Shown: piece after piece, positions 56,764 to 64,000 of the stretch | How the letters are laid out: every line of letters starts with the position of its first letter | Position numbering within the stretch: the stretch's first letter is position 1 | Source of the DNA: Symbiodinium natans | Lineage: Eukaryota > Sar > Dinophyceae > Suessiales > Symbiodiniaceae | Direction: 5' to 3' | Length of the DNA stretch: 64,000 nucleotides | Assembly: GCA_905221605.1 (NCBI GenBank) | Contig: CAJNDS010001113.1 | Location: 749,501-813,500 of the forward strand | Program-made: the position numbers and the translations under genes | Notes under the pieces: model-generated | Seen by the model: only the letters and a program-made list of their open reading frames with translations | What the model was told of the DNA's origin: nothing | The model's database searches: none

Positions 56764-57106
56764 GTTTAGGGGTTTAGGGTTTAGGGCTTAGGGTTTCGGG
56801 TTTAGGGTTCTGTTTGGGTCACGTGGTGCTTAAGCAGCCGAAGCCACCAAGGAGATGCTTCCTGCGTCGGATCGGGGTTTGCAGGCTTCGAGAAGACCCG
56901 GGCGCCTCAGGAAACTGCGGGTTTAGGGTTTAGGGTTTAGGGTTTAGGGTTTAGGGTTTAGGGTTTAGGGTTTAGGGTTTAGGGTCTAGGGTCTAGGGTT
57001 TAGGGTTTAGGCTTTAGGGTTAGGGTTTAGGGTTGAGGGGTGACTGGGGGTAGCTTAAATTCGGGTCGGCACATAGAGTTTATAGATCTCTTGAGGGCTG
57101 CTTTGC

Positions 57107-57108
<2 letters not shown>

Positions 57109-57137
<29 letters not shown>

Positions 57138-57138
57138 A
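57109..57138. repeat. C homopolymer
   Basis: A run of about 29 C followed by ACACACAC. The longest of several C or G runs in the window. Confidence 0.95.
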
Positions 57139-57269
57139 CACACCCTCAGCCCTAAAGCCAGACACATACCAAAAGCATTTTGCCTGAGTCCTACTGATAG
57201 GGTTTAGGGCTTAGGGCTTAGGGCTTAGGGCTTAGGGCTTAGGGTTTAGGGTTTAGGGTTTAGGGTTTT

Positions 57270-57855
57270 AGATTTATCGGGTTTAAGGCTTCGGGTGATG
57301 GCTGACAGGTTCATCTTTCCGGCGGTCCTGACCCCTGAGGCCTCCGCAAATGCAGATCAGACGTGCATGCTGTACTGCATATACATACATCTATAGACAG
57401 AAATGTCTCTCTCTCTCTCTCTCTCTTTCTCTTTCTCTCTGTGCATACATGCATATACATGTATATAGATATGTGTGTATATGTATGATCATGTTAAACG
57501 CACGCCGCAGGGTTTTAGCAGTTTCCTTCCGGCTTCCGGACGCACAACAGAAATTTCGTCCAGGCAGCAGATGCTATTCCCAAGACCCAGGACCATGAAG
57601 TGCACCATGTAGAAGGCCATGGCAATGTCCCCTGGAGAGCAGCCATAGAATCTCTTACATTGTATATCTGCATGCACAGATGCTGGTTTCCAGGCTCATT
57701 CCTGGTTATAATATGGGAGGCTTCAGGACTTCAGGACTTCGGTTTTGGTGTGTAATGTGCGGCGGTAGATTACGGTCTAGGATGGAGTTCGCTTACGTGA
57801 GCACTTGCCCGGTAAAAAAGCTGCTTAAGCCCAGCCACCAAAGACCCTAGACCCC
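57270..57855. other. Spacer with a CT microsatellite, no supported gene
   Basis: Contains a CT-rich simple repeat (about 57405-57440) and CATATACATG-type repeats. I see no gene or RNA. Confidence 0.5.
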
Positions 57856-58808
57856 AGACCCTAAACCCTAAACCCTAAATGAAATTCTGAGAGGTCAAGG
57901 GTTGGGGCGGGGATGTAGGTGGAGAGAGCTGCAGGATCGCATCTTTGAAGGGCTCTGGGAAAGTTTTCGGGGCTTATGGGGTTTATGGGGGTTTAGGGTT
58001 TAGGGTTTAGGGTTCAGGGTTCAGGGTTACCTGTTGCTCTACATTTAGGATTTGTAGGGCTTAGGATGGTACTATGTCTGCTTTGCACTATGCTTTAGCA
58101 AGGGCTGGCAAGAGCTGAATTCCTAGCCAGCCGCACTCTCGCCAAGACCAGAAGCAGTGAGCTTACAAGGTCTTTTTGCTCCAAGCAGCGACAGTGTCTA
58201 GGGTCTAAACCCTAAACCCTAAACCCTAAACCCTAAACCCTAGGTAAGACGTCCTGACCACGCCCGGAAACTTAGACTGAGACCCTCAATCCTCTCAGTC
58301 CCTGGATCCAAAATGTGGGGAAAGTTACTTCCCCATCATTCCCTATATTTCATGGGTTTAGGGTTTAGGGTGGGTGACCTGACCCCTGAACCCTAAACAA
58401 TGACTTGCAGCACAGGCCACCCATCATCTCCATAGGTTTGCTTCGGCAGAGTTTCGCCAGAGCCCCGTTGTTGCCGCAGTGCGTAAGGGCCCTTACGAAA
58501 CCCCGGCTGCTTTAGGGTCCCCCCCCCCCCCGCCCCCCCGGCCACCTTCTCTTACTAATTGTAACTAAGGGACTCAAAGCCTAAGTTGGGGCCCATTACA
58601 GCTCTACTTCTATCTAGGGGCCCCTCCTCGCACTACACGGCATCTAACCGCATGGTAGCTGTGATAAAAACATTCATCTGTCACAAGCTTTTAGGCTTTT
58701 GCAAGGAGGCCCATGGCTCAGGGTCTGGGGTCTAAGGGGCTCTCCTTAAACCCAAAACCCGACCCTAAACCCTAAACTCAAAACTCTAAACCGTAAACGC
58801 TAAACCCT

Positions 58809-58823
58809 AAACCGTAAACCCTA
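58809..58823 (+). repeat. Left copy of the retroelement target duplication
   Basis: AAACCGTAAACCCTA, a telomere-like sequence carrying a CCGTAAA variant. An identical 15-mer occurs at 60384-60398. The variant makes chance identity in a telomeric background less likely, though CCGTAAA also occurs once more just upstream. Confidence 0.75.
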
Positions 58824-60376
58824 AGGCTCCGGGACCGGACCAGGTGAGGAACGAGCTGTTTATGCTATTAGACAGGGAAGGAGAAGCAGCGCTCTTGAAT
58901 ATCTACAACAAATGTTGGGCAGAAGGCGACATCCCGGGACCATGGGCCGAAGCAATAGTAGTGTCAATATATAAGGGTAAAGGCCTAGACACAGACGTCA
59001 CCAACTATCGACCCATTTCTTTACTTAACACCATTTACAAAATATACGCTGCTATGCTACAACACCGCCTCGCAAAATCAAGTGAGCATTTCCTTCGCAG
59101 TCGACAGTACGGTTTTCGAGAAGGTAGAGGCACACAACAGCCCATATTTGTTTTACGCCGCGCCATGGAGTGGGCGGAAATGACAAACAAACCATTACAA
59201 CTATTATTCCTAGACTGGAAACAGGCCTTTGACTCACTCGACCACACCGCCATGCTCGAAGCGTTGCGCCGTTTCGGTGTTTCAGAACTTATGCTCAAGA
59301 CAATACAGGCTATATATCAGTCTCCAACCTTTTACACCAGAGGACCCGACCACACCGCCGCAGCAGGCTCTGTACACTCAGGTATCAGGCAAGGATGTCC
59401 CCTAAGCCCATATCTGTTTATTATAGTACTCACAGTCATGCTTGCGGATGTTGATAACGACTTACTACTCCAAGGCACGCCCACCAACACATGGTCAGAA
59501 GGCTATCCAACGTTCGATTTAGAGTACGCGGATGACACATTGTTGTTAGCTTTGACCACACCGCAGATGCAGGCCATTCTCACATCATTAGAGTCAGTAG
59601 CACATGAATACGGTATGCACCTAAATAAAACCAAGACTGAGCTCCTAATCAATCCCGATCGCCCCTCCTCTCCGCTATACTTTACGGATGGCGCGGCCGT
59701 CCCGGCCACACCGCAAATCAAGTATTTAGGCACCAGGATCACATGGAAAAAACCCTTTGACGCCGCATTCTTACATAGAGCAGCTATAGCCGAGGAAGCA
59801 TTTAAGAAGCTCCGCCTAGTATGGAACAGTAGCCTTTCCCAGGCGGTACGTTTACGTATTTTCCAGTCTACCTTCACGCCCACACTTATTTACGCGTTGG
59901 ATACCCTCACTCTTACACAAAAACAACTAGACAGGGTGGATGCTTTCTTCATTCGGTTCCTAAGAAGAGTGGTTCGCGTCAAAGCATCCTACTACTCCCG
60001 CATCCCAAACACGGAAGTTATGAGAAAAGCAGGATATCCAACCCTACCATCTACACACATCCTCAACGCCCAGCATAAAACCCTTAAACAAGTATTTATG
60101 GCCCCCAGAGCGGAACCAACACATAGTGTGGTTTTTACAGCTGCCTTTAAGGACCGTATTCTAGCGCAAGGCAGACGTCGCGGAATGCAGATACCATACT
60201 GGTTAGAAGTCCTCACTAAAAGATTTTACCCGCAGTATTGGGATCCTGACCACACCGCCCGTACCCGCACCCTAGGCCCACACTTCAAGTATGTCGAAAT
60301 AGCTAGGGTCATTCGGGAGTCAGACAGTTCCGGGAGGGCGCCAAAGCGCGCAGCTGCATCGCGCGCACGGCCCTGA
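58824..60376 (+). CDS. Reverse transcriptase of a non-LTR (LINE-type) element, N-terminally truncated
   Basis: RNA-directed DNA polymerase that would copy element RNA at the target. The frame is open from the truncation point through KAPGPDQVRNE to a TGA at 60374. Numbering from the GTG at 58844: NYRPISLLN near residue 54, QYGFREGRG at 88-96, LDWKQAFD with catalytic Asp 124, GIRQGCPLSP at 180-189, YADD with catalytic Asp 230 and 231, LNKTKTELL and YLGTRI beyond. All expected fingers, palm and thumb motifs are present with no internal stop, so the copy is young or was recently active. The endonuclease part is missing, so it cannot be autonomous. There is no real ATG at the start. The base composition is less GC-rich than the LIM gene. 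Confidence 0.93.
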
Positions 60377-60383
60377 CAAAAAA
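58824..60383 (+). mobile_element. 5'-truncated non-LTR retrotransposon inserted in telomere-like repeats
   Basis: A 1560-bp insertion holding one reverse transcriptase frame and ending in a short A run, flanked by the 15-bp duplication AAACCGTAAACCCTA. Truncation at the 5' end, a 3' A run and a target duplication of this size are typical of target-primed non-LTR insertion. No endonuclease or first ORF remains. The 3' untranslated region is almost absent: the stop codon is only a few bases from the A run. Confidence 0.88.
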
Positions 60384-60398
60384 AAACCGTAAACCCTA
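60384..60398 (+). repeat. Right copy of the retroelement target duplication
   Basis: AAACCGTAAACCCTA, identical to 58809-58823. Its first bases merge with the terminal A run of the element, so the exact boundary could slide by a few bases. Confidence 0.75.
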
Positions 60399-60709
60399 CA
60401 CCAACCCTAACCCTTGAAGCCACGTGGAAAGTTCTGGAAGGCTCCACCACTTTCAGAGGCTTCGGTAGTTTCTTACATGGTCTATACTTGAAACAGAAAG
60501 TTGCAAAAAGGTACAGGATCAAGCGGAGTCTAATAACCCTAAACCCTAAACCCTAAACCCTAAACCCGAATGGGTCCCACAACAAGACGTCAACAATGCA
60601 AGGAGATTGTTGGGACCCTTCTTGGCTCTAGCTCTGCAAAGTTGAAGGCGCCAAACAGGGTTTAGGCTTGGAGCATGCCTATACGCCAAGATACAAGAAT
60701 GAGGGTTTA

Positions 60710-60832
60710 CTTGAGGTTCAGGGTACTTGTAACCCCAAATTTATCACTGTACTTATAAGCCCCCTAAGTCCCCTAAGTAGCCTATAAGTAGATGTTTTTC
60801 ATTGTGGTTATAAGTACCCATGAACCTCCAAG
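60710..60832. mobile_element. Family B element, copy B5, inserted into a TTTAGGG repeat at TA
   Basis: Ends CTTGAGGTTCAGGGTAC and GTACCCATGAACCTCCAAG, 123 bp, flanked by TA at 60708-60709 and 60833-60834. Removing the element and one TA joins GAGGGTT-TA-GGGTTT, rebuilding an unbroken telomere-like repeat. The target was therefore the TA within TTTAGGG. Confidence 0.93.
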
Positions 60833-61494
60833 TAGGGTTTAGGGTTTGGGGCTTAGGGTTTAGGGTTTAGGGTTGAGGGTGGAGGCACACCAAAGTCGGT
60901 TGTGCCGGGCGGCAGGATCAGGTCGATGAACAGCAGCGGGACGAAGGCCTGGCACCCAAACTCCAACCCCGAAAGCTTACCAACAGCCAAAAAAAAGACC
61001 CTTTGAAGGGTTTAGGGTTTAGGGGTTTGGGCTAAAGGTAGCTGTTCATGGAACCCCATGAACAGCTGTTTAGGGGCTTTTGGGGTTTAGGGATTTTAGC
61101 TCTGGCGTCGCTGGGGTTTGGGGTTCCGGTTTCGTTTGGAGTAGTTTCGGGCGGAAGGGACCCTTCAACCTTAGACCCCAAAACCCTCCAAACCCCGCAG
61201 CCTCAAACCCCAAACCCTGAAACCATCAGTCCCTGTTCATGAGACGGGGCGCCAGTGCCACTGAACAGAGCAGCACGGAAAGCCAGGGGTGTGCTGGGGT
61301 TCAGGGTTTAGGGTTTGATTAGGGTTTAGGGTTTCGGGCTTAGGGTTTAGGGTTTCGGGTTTAGGGTTTAGGGTTTGGGGTTTAGGGTTTAGGGTTTAGG
61401 GTTCAGGGTTCAGGGTTCAGGGTGACGACAGACCTTCCAACGACGAGGCTCGACCTTTCCGTTCCTTCGAAGCTCTGTTGGCGGGGCCCCCAAG

Positions 61495-61592
61495 CTAAAT
61501 CCCCCTTGGGAGTTGTTTTTTGTTTTTGTTTATATAAAGCCCAAGGGGATAATAAGAATATTATTGTTATTAGGGTTCTAAGGGGAGTATAG
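61495..61592. mobile_element. Family F element, copy F3, with CAAG target duplication
   Basis: Ends CTAAATCCCCCTTGGG and CTAAGGGGAGTATAG, 98 bp, in the opposite orientation to F1. Flanked by CAAG at 61491-61494 and 61593-61596. Confidence 0.88.
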
Positions 61593-61625
61593 CAAGTTCC
61601 TGAGCCTAAACTCTAAACTTCTCTA

Positions 61626-61745
61626 CTTGGAGGTTCAGGGTACTTATAAGCCCCATTATAACTGCACTGATAAGCCCCCTAAGTCCCCTAAGTAGGTTAT
61701 AAGTAGACTGATAATTGTGGTTATAAGTACCCATGAACCTCCAAG
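61626..61745. mobile_element. Family B element, copy B6, with TA target duplication
   Basis: Ends CTTGGAGGTTCAGGGTAC and GTACCCATGAACCTCCAAG, 120 bp, flanked by TA (61624-61625 and 61746-61747). It is the most intact copy and has no telomeric insert. Confidence 0.93.
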
Positions 61746-62273
61746 TAAGTTCTAAGACCTACCTATAGCCCCAAAAAAAGCCTACCGCAGTTCCTTGGTG
61801 TGATTTCCTTGTCTACCCCCTCAAAGAGGTAGGTTCTTTCGGCTACAGGTAACCCCAACCCTAAACCCTGTAAGCATGTTCAAAGCTGTTGCTTTTCGTA
61901 CATACTTTACAGCTGAGGATTGAGAGATCAGGCCACTTTCGAAGAGGCTTTTTTTCATACAGCATGTTTACGCCTGGGTTTCTGGGTTTTGGGGCCGTGT
62001 GTTGTTTTGAAGGGAACCCAACAACATCAAACAACATGGGTTCCATGAACAGCTGCCTTCAGCCCAAACCCCTAAACCCTAAACCCTAAACCCTAAACCT
62101 GAAACCCGAAGCCCTAAACCCTCAAACCCTAAGCCCTAAACCCTAAACCCTAAACCCTAAACCCCCCTGCCTCCCAGCTGGCGCGAACGAGCCCCTCTCG
62201 GAGCTGCAAGAACCGCCGATCTTTCAAAGGCACCTGGGGTTGAGGGTTGAGGGTTTAGGGTTTAGGGTTTGGG

Positions 62274-62379
62274 GTTGGGATGTTCCCCCTTATACTAACA
62301 GTCCTTCACAGGGACTCTAGTGGGGGGGGTACTATAATTCCTATTCAGGACTGTCAATACAAGGGGGGAACATCCCAAG
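62274..62379. mobile_element. Family C element, copy C4, within TTTAGGG tracts
   Basis: Arms TTGGGATGTTCCCCCTTATA and ACAAGGGGGGAACATCCCAA with inner arms ACTAACAGTCCT and AGGACTGTCAAT. Telomere-like repeat continues on both sides, so the insertion target was again a TTTAGGG tract and the target duplication cannot be separated from it. Confidence 0.88.
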
Positions 62380-62884
62380 TTTAGGGTTTCTCGAGTCCAA
62401 CCCTTATATACACTTTATGTACTAAGGGCCCATACTTCGGATCACTATAGACAAGGGCAAGGGACCATACTAAGGGCCCATGGTTCCAACCTCAAAGGGT
62501 TGCGAGGGTTTGGGGTTTAGGTTTAGGGTTCAGGGGTTGGAGGTTTCAGGTCTGGATTTGGAGCTTTTGGGGGCTTGTTTCGGTCTTTTGGGGCGTCCGG
62601 GTTGCCGAAGCTCTCTTGGGGTCTCTACAACATTTCCGTTTTGCTTGGCCCGAAACCCTAAACCCAAAACCTTATCAGACGCCGGACTGCAGCCTCAGTG
62701 ACGCATAAGTCACCATTGGAGCTCCACAGCAGAAGCTAGAAACCCTAAGCCCTCAACCCCTAAACCCTTGGCAGCAGGAGCAACTGGTAGTGAAACAAAC
62801 CAGAGCACCCTTAGCCTTGTTTTGATGAGGCCCGTACCAGGTATCTAGTATTCTGAAGTTCGGGAACCCTGAACCCTAAACCCT

Positions 62885-63005
62885 AAACCCGAAACCCTAT
62901 AACCCTATACCCTACAACCCTACAACCCTACAACCCTACAACCCCATAACCCTATAACCCTATAACCCTATAACCCTATAACCTTATAACCTTATAATCT
63001 TATAA
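62885..63005. repeat. CCCTACAA/CCCTATAA variant arrays
   Basis: CCCTACAA units, then CCCTATAA, then CTTATAA units follow one another. These are successive mutated and amplified octamers derived from CCCTAAA. Confidence 0.92.
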
Positions 63006-63009
63006 CCGC

Positions 63010-64000
63010 CCTAGGCGCAGAGTTGATCGTGATGCCTAGGGCCAGGATGAAGAGGTAGCCTAAGCCCAACGCGGTGGCCCGCAATCCCCACCTGCACGGC
63101 TGCTGTGCAGGACTATGCTAGACGCATCACTGTGTGCACAACCCAGCCAGATGGCTGTAAAGCAAAATGGACAAAGACACGCCAAGGCTATGTAAGTGGC
63201 GAGTCTAGCTGTTTTCCACCTTGGTCTAAGAAAGGCCATTGAACTCTAAGGAAACCCTGATCGGTGTGCCAAGGCTATAGAATCGCGATTGTGCAGTCAG
63301 CCAGAGCGGGGTTGTGGGCTACTGATGGTATAGCTCGTGCAATTAGATGTCAATGTAAAAGCATCACAAACAGAAGCATAGAGGCCTTAGTGCATCATGA
63401 CATCAAGCACTATACCTTGGGTTCTCCCAACGGGATTGTCCGTTTCTTAACCAGGGCGGGGGGGGGCAAGGGAAAACTTTGTTCTGCGGTGCAGGCGGTC
63501 GGCATACTCAGGATCAGGCGCTAGATTATCTTGACAACAGGTGAGTTCAGATCTGGTGCATATTCTGGGACAGAAACGTACAGCACACAGGGTTTTGCGC
63601 ATTCGTGTCCACCCCCTTACTTACTTGAATGGCTGGAGGTTTTGGCGCTTGCTCATTTAGGCTAAGGCTTAAGTTTGCTCGGGGATCCAGGGTTCACCCC
63701 ATATACAGAACCTTAGAAGCCCTGCAACCCTCATAGCCCTACGAACCCTATAAACGGTTCACTGTACATCTTGAACCCTGAGCCGGGTGCTCTCCTGAAC
63801 TTAGCTCCTGCAACAAATAAGAGCCCTTCCCCCCTAAGGTCCGAAAAGCCCTAAAACCCAAAGGTGGTTTAGGGCTTCAAGGTTTGAGGTGAAAGGGTAG
63901 TTACTGAAGCCCTGAACCCCAAATACACATCACCAATAGCCCTTGGCGCTAAACCTTAAACATCCTTAAGCCCTGAACCCTAAGAAGCCGCAACTTGTGG
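63010..64000. other. Tract-poor end of the window, no gene identified
   Basis: Apart from decayed telomeric words after about 63.7 kb this kilobase lacks the heptamer. A plus-strand frame of 86 codons (63264-63524) is open but has no recognisable motif. A CCTGCAC/GTGCAGG hairpin occurs near 63090. Confidence 0.4.

Larger units (their letters stand above)
705..62890. repeat. Dispersed interstitial telomere-like tracts (TTTAGGG/CCCTAAA)
   Basis: Tracts of about 2-20 copies of the heptamer TTTAGGG, or its complement, recur every few hundred bases over almost the whole window, in both orientations and often mixed with TTTGGGG, TTAAGGG, TTCAGGG or TTGAGGG variants. Neighbouring tracts tend to alternate in orientation. 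The heptamer is the telomere unit of plants, dinoflagellates and several other alveolates and algae. The window is not a chromosome end: there is no terminal array, and genes and transposons lie between the tracts. Confidence 0.95.

Noticed and set aside
700-62900. CRISPR-like array because of regularly spaced short repeats
   Set aside because: The repeats are telomeric heptamers of variable copy number with irregular spacing, and the genome is eukaryotic.
1-64000. The window as a chromosome end or subtelomere
   Set aside because: Telomere-like tracts are short, in both orientations and spread throughout, with genes between them and no terminal array at either edge. A subtelomeric position cannot be excluded but is not shown.
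63010-64000. tRNA, 5S rRNA, snRNA or spliced-leader genes anywhere in the window
   Set aside because: I looked for T-loop, A/B-box and the known dinoflagellate spliced-leader words and found no convincing match; a covariance-model search would be needed to exclude them.

Overview
The window is nuclear eukaryotic DNA, most probably from a dinoflagellate. The evidence is a plant/alveolate-type telomere heptamer (TTTAGGG/CCCTAAA) scattered through the sequence, very low gene density, and one gene whose protein can only be reassembled by splicing GC-AG and GA-AG introns. Such donors are characteristic of dinoflagellates. The species cannot be named from the sequence, and nothing bacterial, organellar or viral was recognised.

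Layout. Interstitial telomere-like tracts recur every few hundred bases from about 0.7 kb to 62.9 kb, in both orientations. The orientations tend to alternate: a CCCTAAA tract, a short GC-rich segment of about 60-160 bp, a TTTAGGG tract, a longer spacer, then CCCTAAA again. Degenerate variants (TTTGGGG, CCCTCTAAA, CCCTATAA, CCCTTAAG-like) are also tandemly amplified. The spacers carry many short inverted-repeat elements of about 60-190 bp. I sort these into families A, B, C, D, E, F, H, J, L, M and P by their terminal inverted repeats. Families A, F and H show 4-bp target duplications; B and L duplicate TA.

Genes. The best-supported gene is a four-LIM-domain protein of the cysteine-rich-protein type on the minus strand (17430-19478, four exons, 480 residues). 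Its last intron is a 148-bp inverted-repeat element plus one copy of its GATC target duplication, so it is a recently inserted introner with GA-AG borders. Its first intron contains a telomeric tract. A second minus-strand gene fragment (about 25.05-26.61 kb) has five candidate exons with matching phases and RRM-like pieces; one of its introns coincides with a family B element. A third minus-strand region (46.9-47.9 kb) has candidate exons separated by two inverted-repeat elements. Many other short segments have an open frame between plausible splice sites, but frames of about 30 codons arise often by chance, so these have low confidence.

Retroelement. A 5'-truncated non-LTR reverse transcriptase (about 58.8-60.4 kb) is inserted inside telomere-like repeats and flanked by a 15-bp duplication of a variant telomeric sequence.

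How the parts fit. Telomere-like tracts, introner-like elements and a retroelement appear to build introns and spacers together. G-strand and C-strand tracts within one transcript would be complementary and could pair like the terminal repeats of the introners. That functional idea is inference. The tract layout, target duplications and LIM exon-intron borders are visible in the sequence.
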